DNA of 8,028 bases from an uncultured Clostridia bacterium (GTDB lineage: Bacteria > Bacillota > Clostridia > Oscillospirales > Ruminococcaceae). This document shows positions 1 through 6,582 of this stretch, one piece after another. The first letter of the stretch is position 1. The number at the start of each line of letters is the position of its first letter. Below the pieces are notes generated by a model, which made no database searches, was not told the DNA's origin, and saw only the letters and a list, made by a program, of their open reading frames with translations. A program made the position numbers and the translations under genes. The stretch is taken from NCBI GenBank assembly GCA_947302065.1, contig CAMYUO010000063.1:1-8028 (forward strand), written 5' to 3'.

Positions 1-2
1 GC

Positions 3-31
3 AAAAGACAGCTCACTCCGAGCTGTCTTTT
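3..31 (-). terminator. Intrinsic terminator ending the LTA-synthase/dusB/gtrA operon, overlapping the gene end
   Basis: A perfect 11-bp inverted repeat (AAAAGACAGCT at 3-13 and AGCTGTCTTTT at 21-31) encloses a 7-nt loop. Read on the minus strand it is preceded by A residues and its right arm ends in TTTT, as in a rho-independent terminator. Read on the plus strand it is followed by a longer T-rich stretch, so it may work in both directions and also end a plus-strand gene left of the window. The stop codon of the GtrA-family gene (13-15) sits at the base of the loop, so the last codons form one arm. Confidence 0.8.
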
Positions 32-522
32 TTCTTTTTAAATACAAACAGTTTGCTTATTACATAATTGAGTATCAGCACGACGACGTTTGCGAATATC
101 TTTGTCACCCAGTAGTTTATGTCCATAAGGTCGTAGCCCAGCCACATTATTCCCATTTCCACAAAGAGAGTGAAAAGCCTTCCGCCGTAGAACGACACCA
201 TTTCCGCAAAAATGCCCTTTTTGCCCTTTGCCTTTGAATCGAACACCCATATGCGGTTTGTCACATACGCAAAGGTCACGGCGCATATCCACGAAACGAC
301 AGTGCTGATATTTGAAACTGCGCCCTTGCCAAGCCCTGCATTTTCGCACAGATACTTTGCAATACCTGCCGTCACAAAGCTGACGGCTGTGGTCATCACG
401 CCGAAAAACAGGTACATCAGCACTTCTCTGTTTTTCTGGAAAAACGGCTCGAACCAGCGGAATATCTTCAGATGCACCAGCTTATCGAAGATATCCGGCT
501 GGCGCTGTTGTTGTTCACTCAT
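13..522 (-). CDS. GtrA-family four-helix membrane protein
   Basis: This is a 169-residue integral membrane protein of the GtrA family. Members act in cell-surface polysaccharide and teichoic acid glycosylation, where they are thought to help move polyprenyl-phosphate-linked sugars across the membrane. Four hydrophobic segments are visible at about residues 34-57, 67-94, 107-130 and 138-161. The family signature follows helix 2 (FAYVTNRIWVF, about 84-94), and the protein ends in a basic KKKK tail. I chose the ATG at 522 because GGAG (530-533) lies 7 nt upstream; the GTG at 525 would be only 4 nt away. The start overlaps the end of dusB by 8 bases, so translation is probably coupled. No glycosyltransferase partner is in the window. 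The family call is firm; the substrate is unknown. Confidence 0.88.
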   Translation of the reverse strand: MSEQQQRQPDIFDKLVHLKIFRWFEPFFQKNREVLMYLFFGVMTTAVSFVTAGIAKYLCENAGLGKGAVSNISTVVSWICAVTFAYVTNRIWVFDSKAKGKKGIFAEMVSFYGGRLFTLFVEMGIMWLGYDLMDINYWVTKIFANVVVLILNYVISKLFVFKKKKDSSE

Positions 523-1504
523 CACTATTCTCCGTTCTTATCGCATCTATCATCATTTCAAGGTCGGAAAGCTGCACAAGCTCCGAACATCTGCTGCGCA
601 GTTTTGCGCTGCCACGCAGACCTTTTATGTACCACTGCACGTTTTTGCGAGCCTCTTTCATTCCCTGCTTTTCGCCTTTATACTTACAGATAAGCTCGCA
701 GTGCTCTTTCATCACACGCATTTTCTCTTCAAGCGTCGGCTCGGGCATTACCTCGCCGTTTTCAAGGTATCTTTTGACCTGCTCGAAAACCCACGGTCTG
801 CCGTAAGAGCCTCTGCCTATCATCACAAGGTCACAGCCCGTGTGTTCGTACAAAGCCTTTGCGCTTTTGCCGTCGGTCACGTCGCCGTTTGCGATGACGG
901 GTATGCTCACCGCATCTTTGACGGCTCTGATTATATCCCAGTCCGCCTTGCCCGAATAGAACTGCGTTCTCGTTCTGCCGTGAACGGCGATCGCTGCAAC
1001 GCCTGCCTGCTCAATCAGCTTGGCGAATTCGACAGCGTTTTTGCTCTGCTCGTCCCAGCCTGCACGGAACTTTACCGTAACGGGACAGCGTGCGTTCTTA
1101 ACGACCTCTTTTGCTATCTCAAAGGCTCTTTCGGGGTCTTTCATAAGTGCGCTGCCGCTGCCGTTTGAAACTATCTTAGGCACAGGGCAGCCCATATTTA
1201 TATCAATAACATCAGGCTTATGCTCGCCCAGCATATAAGCCGCCTTGCCCATATAGTAAGGCTCTTCCCCGAAAAGCTGCAGAGCATAGGGTCTTTCCTC
1301 CGGCTCTATCTCGCACAGCCTTGCGGTCTTTTTGTCGCCGAAGCAAAGACCCTTTGCGGAGATCATTTCGCTGACAAGATAAGAAGCTCCGTATTTTTTG
1401 CACATCAGCCTGTAAGCCTTGTCTGCGACCGATGCCATCGGTGCGAGCGCAGCTGTCTTTTCAAGCGTGATGCCGCCGATATTTACCGTCTGCATAGCGC
1501 ACAT
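515..1504 (-). CDS. dusB: tRNA-dihydrouridine synthase, DusB type
   Basis: This FMN-dependent enzyme reduces uridine to dihydrouridine in the D-loop of tRNAs using NADPH. The protein is about 329 residues, normal for DusB. With M1 at 1504, the TIM-barrel motifs run in order: the FMN-site APMASVADKA (21-30), SEMISAKGL (45-53), QLFGEEP (76-82), NMGCP with the catalytic cysteine C106, VTVKFRAGWD (142-151), AVHGRTR (173-179), IANGDV (204-209) and the phosphate-binding MIGRGSYGRPW (228-238). A helical C-terminal domain follows. The start is uncertain. GTG at 1507, ATG at 1504 (TGATG overlap with the upstream stop) and ATG at 1495 are all possible, and none has a strong Shine-Dalgarno, so initiation probably depends on coupling to the upstream gene. 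The next gene overlaps its end by 8 bases. The Dus assignment is very firm; the DusB subtype and exact target uridine are inferred. Confidence 0.93.
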   Translation of the reverse strand: MCAMQTVNIGGITLEKTAALAPMASVADKAYRLMCKKYGASYLVSEMISAKGLCFGDKKTARLCEIEPEERPYALQLFGEEPYYMGKAAYMLGEHKPDVIDINMGCPVPKIVSNGSGSALMKDPERAFEIAKEVVKNARCPVTVKFRAGWDEQSKNAVEFAKLIEQAGVAAIAVHGRTRTQFYSGKADWDIIRAVKDAVSIPVIANGDVTDGKSAKALYEHTGCDLVMIGRGSYGRPWVFEQVKRYLENGEVMPEPTLEEKMRVMKEHCELICKYKGEKQGMKEARKNVQWYIKGLRGSAKLRSRCSELVQLSDLEMMIDAIRTENSDE

Positions 1505-3654
1505 CACTCATCTTTACCGAACATCCGGTAATACTGCATAATGTTATATTCGTTCTTGATGTCCTTGGTCTTTTTGTCCTCTGCGTTGATGTCAAACCAC
1601 TCGTTATCAAAGTTCATAAAGCCGAACATACTGATAACAGGCAGTTTCTCTCTGACCTTTTCAAGCTCCTGCTGATAAGGTGCCAGAGGCAGATCTGCGA
1701 CTTTCATTACCTCGTTGGACAGATAATTGAGGCTCATCTGCTTTATCTCCTTGGACTGCACGCCCTTGTTGCTCCAGATGATGAACGGCGTCTGATGCAG
1801 TCTTGCATAATCGCCTGTGGAGAGCGTTGAAACGTCCTGACCGTAAAGCGCCTCGGTGAAGTCCATTATATGCGGGAAATGGTCGCCGTACATAACGATG
1901 ATGACCTCTCTGTCGTAATCCCTGAACGAATCGACCAGCTCGCCGAAAGCCTTGTCCGACAGATATATCGAGTCAAGATAGATGCCTGCCTCGTCGTTGT
2001 CGATGCCCTCTATCTCGATATTGTGAGGAGTGGTCTTTCTGTTGTTTGGCGTATAGTCGCCGTGGTTCTGCATTGTGGTCGTCCAGATGAAAAGTCCGTC
2101 GTCCTTGTCCTTGTTGTTGTGAACTGCATACTTGACGCAGTTGAACACCGTTTCGTCGGAGATGTTCGCATTTATCTTGGTGACAGGCGTTATCTTCTCG
2201 TGGCACTTGTACTGAGTCTCGTCAAACTGCAGGAACTTATACACGTTTTCGAGATTCCAAAGACCCGGTCTGCACGGCGTTACCGCCATGGTGTGATAAT
2301 CCTGCTCGTTGAGATAAGAAACGAGGCTGTCCTGATTGCTGTCGATATACTGTGTGAATGCGGCGCTTCCTGCCGGCAGGAATCCCATCGTGTTGCCCGA
2401 GAGGAACTCGTACTCGGAATTGCAGGAGTATCCGCCGTAAGCGGAAACGGTCACATAGCCGTAGATCGATTCCTTTTTGAGCGCATTGAAGCATGGCATA
2501 TAATCCTTGTCGGTCTTGAGGTCGCCGATGTGCTTATAGTCGGCGAACGACTCGTTCATAATGCCGATGATTATAGGCTTTTTGCCCTTTTCGGCTTTCT
2601 CGGTCTTATACTGTGAAAGTATCTCGAGAGCCTTGTCGTTTGAATAGCCTTCCGGCTCATAAACGTGGTTGTACATTCCGTCAAAGTAGAACATCAGGTT
2701 GTATCCCACGTTGGAATAGGTCAGCTTGTTCTCGCTGCCGGAGAAATTCATAATGATGTATCTGTTTTTAAGTCCGAGATCGTAAGCGAATCTGCCCACG
2801 AAAACGAGCACCAGCACGCAGGCTATCGAGCCTATGCCCGAGATCGCCCTCTGCTTTACATCTATGCGCTTTATTTTTACCTTGATGAAAATATATATCA
2901 TCACGGCAACGTTTGCTATCGCATAAAGCGGCAGAATTGCAAAAGTGAACTGGTAGAGGTCGCTGGCTTCCTTGGCGGATTCGATATTGAACAGATCCTG
3001 GAACTGTATCGGAGCGCCTCTGAACAGGAAGATGTAATACTGCATAAAGCCGTAGAATGCAAAGAATCCGTTGATCAGGCCGTAGAAGATCTTCGGGTTC
3101 TGGAATATCGCCGAGCCGAGCAGGTAAAGTCCCATGCACAGCGCAAGTCCCAGCAGAGTGTAAAGAATGTTCCTCTTGACCGGGGGTGATCCCATGATAA
3201 GATCGGGCATCAGCATCGAGTTGAACGACATTATCAGCGAGAAAATAAACCTGCTGACAGGCTCGCCCATTTTCTTTTTGCCCTTGTTTCTGATGAATAT
3301 GCGCACCACCTGGAAGATATCCAGCGCAGCGAGCACGCCTGCCGGGATAGCGCACCATCTGAGCCACGAATAATCCTCACGCTCAAAGCCGTACTTGAGC
3401 AGCGTGATGATGCCCCAGATGAAATATATCCCCAGGAACATATACACCGTGAAAGCGTACCCCATGTTCTTGTCAGACGGCAAAAGCCCTCTTGTCAGGA
3501 AATTTTTCTTCTTCTGAGCGTTTTCTTCTGTTTTTTCTGTCTTTTCTTCCTTTTCAGAGCTTACCTCGTCCGCAGCTGTGCCGTTGTCTGCATCAGCAGG
3601 CTGCGCATCAGCGAGCTTTTCAAGCTCATCGGACGTTGTTTTAGCATCGCTCAT
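1504..3654 (-). CDS. LTA synthase / phosphoglycerol transferase family membrane sulfatase-fold protein
   Basis: A 716-residue protein of the LtaS/MdoB alkaline-phosphatase superfamily. LtaS enzymes transfer glycerol-phosphate from phosphatidylglycerol to build lipoteichoic acid outside the membrane. The first 55 residues are hydrophilic and rich in E, K, T and D. Six or seven hydrophobic segments lie between about 66 and 290, and an extracellular catalytic domain follows from about 358. Family landmarks are IMNESF with metal ligand E368, GGYSCNSEYEFLSG (407-420) at the nucleophile site, TTTMQNHGDY (525-534, H531 resembling the substrate-site histidine) and MYGDHFPH with D591/H592. The nucleophile position carries S410, where LtaS has threonine. 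The ATG at 3654 has AGGAG (3662-3666) 7 nt upstream; the ATG at 3660 is too close to that site. A frame extending to 3741 would overlap the -35 box and is rejected. The family is firm; the polymer made is not established. Confidence 0.9.
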   Translation of the reverse strand: MSDAKTTSDELEKLADAQPADADNGTAADEVSSEKEEKTEKTEENAQKKKNFLTRGLLPSDKNMGYAFTVYMFLGIYFIWGIITLLKYGFEREDYSWLRWCAIPAGVLAALDIFQVVRIFIRNKGKKKMGEPVSRFIFSLIMSFNSMLMPDLIMGSPPVKRNILYTLLGLALCMGLYLLGSAIFQNPKIFYGLINGFFAFYGFMQYYIFLFRGAPIQFQDLFNIESAKEASDLYQFTFAILPLYAIANVAVMIYIFIKVKIKRIDVKQRAISGIGSIACVLVLVFVGRFAYDLGLKNRYIIMNFSGSENKLTYSNVGYNLMFYFDGMYNHVYEPEGYSNDKALEILSQYKTEKAEKGKKPIIIGIMNESFADYKHIGDLKTDKDYMPCFNALKKESIYGYVTVSAYGGYSCNSEYEFLSGNTMGFLPAGSAAFTQYIDSNQDSLVSYLNEQDYHTMAVTPCRPGLWNLENVYKFLQFDETQYKCHEKITPVTKINANISDETVFNCVKYAVHNNKDKDDGLFIWTTTMQNHGDYTPNNRKTTPHNIEIEGIDNDEAGIYLDSIYLSDKAFGELVDSFRDYDREVIIVMYGDHFPHIMDFTEALYGQDVSTLSTGDYARLHQTPFIIWSNKGVQSKEIKQMSLNYLSNEVMKVADLPLAPYQQELEKVREKLPVISMFGFMNFDNEWFDINAEDKKTKDIKNEYNIMQYYRMFGKDE

Positions 3655-3686
3655 TTTCATTCTCCTTCCCCTTAGAAACCTTGAGT

Positions 3687-3698
3687 CAGCCGAAGCTG
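3687..3698 (-). other. Small UUCG-capped hairpin in the leader of the LTA-synthase operon
   Basis: The predicted leader (about 3706 to 3655) contains CAGC-TTCG-GCTG, a 4-bp stem closed by the very stable C(UUCG)G tetraloop, about 20 nt upstream of the ribosome binding site. It may stabilise the 5' end of the mRNA. It is too short to claim a regulatory role. Confidence 0.4.
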
Positions 3699-3712
3699 CA
3701 CAATACACAGTT

Positions 3713-3741
3713 ATTCTACCACAACGCCTGTATTTTTTCAA
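3713..3741 (-). promoter_or_regulatory. Sigma-A promoter of the LTA-synthase/dusB/gtrA operon
   Basis: On the minus strand, TTGAAA (3736-3741) and TAGAAT (3713-3718) are separated by exactly 17 nt. A TG one base before the -10 box makes it an extended -10. Transcription should start near 3706, giving a leader of about 50 nt before the ATG at 3654. The promoter position also argues against any longer N-terminus for the first gene. Confidence 0.8.
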
Positions 3742-3765
3742 GGCTTATCAGTAAAAAATCCCCAC

Positions 3766-3811
3766 AAAACCGCATTTTAAACAAAAAAATGACCTTTTCA
3801 AATGCGGTTTT
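3766..3811. repeat. Perfect 12-bp inverted repeat in the divergent intergenic region
   Basis: AAAACCGCATTT (3766-3777) is followed after 22 nt by its exact reverse complement AAATGCGGTTTT (3800-3811). A third, partial copy (CGCATTTT) occurs at 3826-3833. The repeat lies upstream of both divergent promoters, with no gene ending nearby that would need a terminator. It could be a regulator binding region, a hairpin in an unannotated leader or small RNA, or a remnant terminator. The function is unknown. Confidence 0.6.
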
Positions 3812-3858
3812 TCATACTATATAAACGCATTTTTGTTTACCGAGCTGTTTTTGCTGAC

Positions 3859-3879
3859 TTTGCCTGCTGCACAGGCAAG
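3859..3879. repeat. Short palindrome upstream of guaA
   Basis: TTGCCTG (3860-3866) and CAGGCAA (3872-3878) form a 7-bp inverted repeat around a 5-nt centre, extended by one T-G pair in RNA. It lies about 45 bp upstream of the guaA -35 box, where an operator could sit. If a longer guaA leader exists it would form a hairpin. The function is not known. Confidence 0.45.
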
Positions 3880-3925
3880 ATTCAATGTAAAACCTATCAA
3901 CAGATCATTGTTAATAAAATAATCC

Positions 3926-3954
3926 TTGTTCACTCATAAAATCTGTGTTATAAT
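3926..3954 (+). promoter_or_regulatory. Extended -10 sigma-A promoter of guaA
   Basis: TTGTTC (3926-3931) and a consensus TATAAT (3949-3954) are 17 nt apart, with TG one base before the -10 box (3946-3947). The start of transcription should be at about 3961, giving a leader of about 60 nt before the guaA ATG. The near-ideal -10 region suggests strong expression unless the leader limits it. Confidence 0.8.
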
Positions 3955-3988
3955 AATATCAGCATCATCACGGTGCTGATATTTTTTT
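3955..3988 (+). promoter_or_regulatory. Terminator-like inverted repeat straddling the guaA transcription start
   Basis: AATATCAGCA (3955-3964) and its exact complement TGCTGATATT (3974-3983) flank a 9-nt loop, and a run of seven T (3982-3988) follows. This has the layout of a rho-independent terminator placed just before the guaA ribosome binding site. The promoter at 3926-3954 would start transcription near 3961, inside the left arm, so its own RNA could form only about 4 bp of the stem. The full hairpin would form only in RNA that starts further upstream. It could therefore block read-through, act as an attenuator on a longer leader, or be a DNA palindrome at the promoter. Confidence 0.55.
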
Positions 3989-4006
3989 CAGCTAAAACCG
4001 TTAAGC

Positions 4007-4013
4007 AAAGGAG
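4007..4013 (+). promoter_or_regulatory. Ribosome binding site of guaA
   Basis: AAAGGAG lies 7 nt upstream of the ATG at 4021. This selects that start over the upstream in-frame codon at 3973, which falls within the inverted repeat, close to the transcription start, and has no such site. Confidence 0.85.
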
Positions 4014-4020
4014 AGTTGTT

Positions 4021-5562
4021 ATGGATCACGAATATGTTCTGATACTCGATTTCGGCGGACAGTATAACCAGCTCATCGCAAGGCGTGTGCGTGAATGCAG
4101 CGTTTACTGCGAGGTCAAGCCCTACAACAAAATTTCTCTCGACGAGATAAAAGCTCTCTCGCCAAAGGGCATAATCTTCACGGGCGGACCGCAGAGCGTC
4201 TACGGCGAGGGCGCACCCAGCGTTGATAAGGGCATTTTCGAGCTCGGCGTGCCTGTGCTTGGCATCTGCTACGGCTCACAGCTTATGGCTCACGTTCTCG
4301 GCGGCAAGGTGCAGACCTGCGAATCGAGCGAATACGGCAAGACAGAGACCGAGTTTGACGGCTCGTGCGAGCTGTTCAGGATCGACGGTCTCGGCGATAA
4401 GAACACCGTCTGGATGAGCCATACCGACTACATCAGCGATATACCCGAGGGCTTCAAGATAACCGCTCACACGGCGCACTGCCCTGTTGCAGCTATGGCA
4501 AATGCCGAGAAAAAGCTGTATGCCGTGCAGTTCCACCCCGAAGTGAACCACACCGTTCACGGCACGGATATGATCTATAACTTCGTTCGCAATATATGTG
4601 CCTGCAAGGGCGACTGGACAATGGGCAACTACGCTCAGACTGCTATCAAGCAGATCCGTGAAAAAGTCGGCAGCGGCAAGGTGCTGCTCGCACTTTCGGG
4701 CGGTGTCGATTCTTCCGTTGCGGCAGCATTGCTTTCAAAGGCTGTCGGCAACCAGCTCACCTGCATCTTCGTTGACCACGGCTTTATGCGCAAAAACGAG
4801 GGCGACGAGGTCGAGGATGCTTTCAAGGACTGGGATATAAACTTTGTGCGTGTCAATGCAAAAGAACAGTTCATGGGCAAGCTCAGAGGCGTCAGCGAGC
4901 CTGAGAGCAAGCGCAAGATCATCGGTGAGGAGTTCATCAGGGTCTTCGAGCAGGAAGCCAAGAAGATTGGCGCTGTTGATTATCTCGTTCAGGGTACTAT
5001 CTACCCCGACGTTATCGAGTCGGGCAGCGGTGACGCGGCTGTCATCAAGTCGCACCACAACGTGGGCGGTCTGCCTGATTATGTAGATTTCAAGGAGATA
5101 ATCGAGCCGCTGAGAATGCTCTTTAAGGACGAGGTACGAAAGCTCGGCACAGAGCTGGGACTTTCGGACACTCTCGTATGGCGTCAGCCTTTCCCCGGTC
5201 CGGGTCTTGCAATAAGGATCATTGGCGAGATAACCGATGAGGGTCTTGCGATCCTTCAGGACGCAGACTACATCTTCCGTGAGGAGATCGCAAAGGCAGG
5301 CTTTGACAAGAGCATCAACCAGTATTTCGCTGTGCTGACAAATATGCGTTCTGTCGGCGTTATGGGCGATTTCAGAACTTATGATTACACTCTCGCTCTG
5401 CGTGCCGTTACAACGACAGACTTTATGACCGCAGAGTTCGCAAGGATACCGTACGAAGTGCTTGAGGTGTGCGCAAGCCGCATCGTCAACGAGGTAAAGA
5501 ACATCAACCGAGTTGTTTACGACATCACCACCAAGCCGCCCGCAACTATCGAGTGGGAATAA
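4021..5562 (+). CDS. guaA: GMP synthase (glutamine-hydrolysing)
   Basis: This cytosolic enzyme makes GMP from XMP, ATP and glutamine, the last step of guanine nucleotide synthesis. The 513-residue product is the normal length for bacterial GuaA. The N-terminal class I glutamine amidotransferase domain (about 1-190) shows ILDFGGQY (8-15), FTGGP (53-57), the nucleophile C83 in GICYG, and H172/E174 in FHPEV, completing the catalytic triad. The ATP-pyrophosphatase domain carries the P-loop SGGVDSS (226-232). The C-terminal dimerisation domain ends in the family's KPPATIEWE. All key residues are present. The gene stands alone, divergent from the LTA-synthase operon and convergent with the channel gene, with its own promoter and terminator. 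guaB is not in the window. Expression may be influenced by the inverted repeat in its leader; I found no purine riboswitch. Confidence 0.98.
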   Translation: MDHEYVLILDFGGQYNQLIARRVRECSVYCEVKPYNKISLDEIKALSPKGIIFTGGPQSVYGEGAPSVDKGIFELGVPVLGICYGSQLMAHVLGGKVQTCESSEYGKTETEFDGSCELFRIDGLGDKNTVWMSHTDYISDIPEGFKITAHTAHCPVAAMANAEKKLYAVQFHPEVNHTVHGTDMIYNFVRNICACKGDWTMGNYAQTAIKQIREKVGSGKVLLALSGGVDSSVAAALLSKAVGNQLTCIFVDHGFMRKNEGDEVEDAFKDWDINFVRVNAKEQFMGKLRGVSEPESKRKIIGEEFIRVFEQEAKKIGAVDYLVQGTIYPDVIESGSGDAAVIKSHHNVGGLPDYVDFKEIIEPLRMLFKDEVRKLGTELGLSDTLVWRQPFPGPGLAIRIIGEITDEGLAILQDADYIFREEIAKAGFDKSINQYFAVLTNMRSVGVMGDFRTYDYTLALRAVTTTDFMTAEFARIPYEVLEVCASRIVNEVKNINRVVYDITTKPPATIEWE

Positions 5563-5573
5563 TACACAAAATC

Positions 5574-5604
5574 AAAAAGCTGACCAATAACGGTCAGCTT
5601 TTTT
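5574..5604. terminator. Bidirectional intrinsic terminator between guaA and the potassium-channel gene
   Basis: A perfect 12-bp stem (AAAAAGCTGACC at 5574-5585 and GGTCAGCTTTTT at 5592-5603) with a 6-nt loop is flanked by A and T runs on both sides. It starts 12 nt after the guaA stop. On the minus strand it begins 13 nt after the stop of the channel gene. It can therefore terminate both converging transcripts. Confidence 0.9.
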
Positions 5605-5616
5605 ATGTCCAACAGT

Positions 5617-6579
5617 TTATTTTCTCTTTTTCTTTTTTACCAATTTATCGGAGTTGATGATGACTATATCTCCCTCGGTCAGCTTTATATTATCCGTTGC
5701 GAGCACGGTGAGTTCCTGCCTGATGATAACATAGACATTGACATCATACAGGTTTTTCATCTCCGCAACTGTCAGTCCCAAAAGTGCGCTGTCAGGCGTG
5801 ACGAGTATCTCGCCGACCTTGTCGATGTCGGTATGCGTGATGTCGGCACTCGCCTCTTTCTGATACTGCTCGACAAATCCTGCGCTGATGATACCTGTGG
5901 GGATAGCGACCACGCCGACGCCGAGAAACGCAATGAGTATCGCCATTATCTGTCCGACGACTGTTATCGGGTAAATATCTCCGTAGCCGACCGTCAGCAT
6001 TGCCGAGACGCTCCACCAGATGCCCGAGAATGCGTTCTCGAAAACGCCCGGCTGAGCCTCGTGCTCAACGCTGTAAATGCCCAGCGATGCCGCAAGCATC
6101 AGAATTATGATGATGAACACCGAGGAAAATATCTGATTGCGCTTGCTCCACAGAACGTTCTTGATGACGTTGAACGAATCGTACTGCGAGTTTATCCTGA
6201 ACAGATGCAGTATCCTCACGACCCTGAGCATCCTGAACGCAATGAATCCCGTGAGGAAAAAAGCAGGGATTATCGTCAGCAGGTCAACGATGCCGTCAAA
6301 CGAGAAAAGAAATCTAAGTGCGGCTTTCGCCTTGGTCTTTTCGGGGTAGAGAAAATCCGCCGTTGCAATGCGCAGGATATATTCCACACTGAAAATGCCG
6401 ACCGTTACATACTCTATCACCTTGAAAATATCGTGATATGCACTCATCGAGGAAAAGGTCTGCAAAAACATTGCCGTGATATTTGTGAAAATGACAAGCA
6501 CGAGCACGATGTCGAACGCCATGCTCGGTGCATCGTCCTTTTTGCTTATCTGCATTATCTCAAAAATGCGCTTTCTCAA
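5617..6579 (-). CDS. Voltage-gated-type potassium channel with C-terminal TrkA_C-like domain
   Basis: A 320-residue six-helix cation channel. S1 is at about 20-42, S2 at 52-72 with a conserved acidic residue (E66), S3 at 89-110 with D95/D99, S4 at 112-130, S5 at 150-170 and S6 at 205-236. The pore loop holds the potassium selectivity filter TVGYGD (196-201). S4 has charges every third residue (R116, R119, R122, H125, R128), the voltage-sensor pattern, with histidine in the fourth place. Residues of about 250-313 resemble the TrkA_C (RCK_C) ligand-binding module, without the NAD-binding RCK_N half. The start is TTG at 6579: AGGAGG (6588-6593) lies exactly 8 nt upstream, while the internal ATG at 6555 has no such site. 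That binding site is embedded in the last codons of the preceding gene, leaving a 3-nt gap, so the two are co-transcribed and probably coupled. The protein ends in a basic KKKKRK tail. Confidence 0.92.
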   Translation of the reverse strand: MRKRIFEIMQISKKDDAPSMAFDIVLVLVIFTNITAMFLQTFSSMSAYHDIFKVIEYVTVGIFSVEYILRIATADFLYPEKTKAKAALRFLFSFDGIVDLLTIIPAFFLTGFIAFRMLRVVRILHLFRINSQYDSFNVIKNVLWSKRNQIFSSVFIIIILMLAASLGIYSVEHEAQPGVFENAFSGIWWSVSAMLTVGYGDIYPITVVGQIMAILIAFLGVGVVAIPTGIISAGFVEQYQKEASADITHTDIDKVGEILVTPDSALLGLTVAEMKNLYDVNVYVIIRQELTVLATDNIKLTEGDIVIINSDKLVKKKKRK

Positions 6580-6582
6580 GAC

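Noticed and set aside
212..1168. Plus-strand open frame of over 300 codons opposite gtrA and dusB.
   Set aside because: It crosses two recognisable minus-strand genes, has no family motifs and no promoter, so I treat it as a shadow.
3655..3741. Longer N-terminus for the LTA-synthase-like protein.
   Set aside because: The extension covers the -35 and -10 boxes of its own promoter and lacks a ribosome binding site, whereas the ATG at 3654 has an ideal one.
3931..3960. Resemblance to the 5' strand of a purine riboswitch (CACTCATAAAATC) upstream of guaA.
   Set aside because: The rest of the aptamer (the GATATGG and TTTCTACC cores and closing P1 strand) is missing, and the segment overlaps the promoter -10 box.
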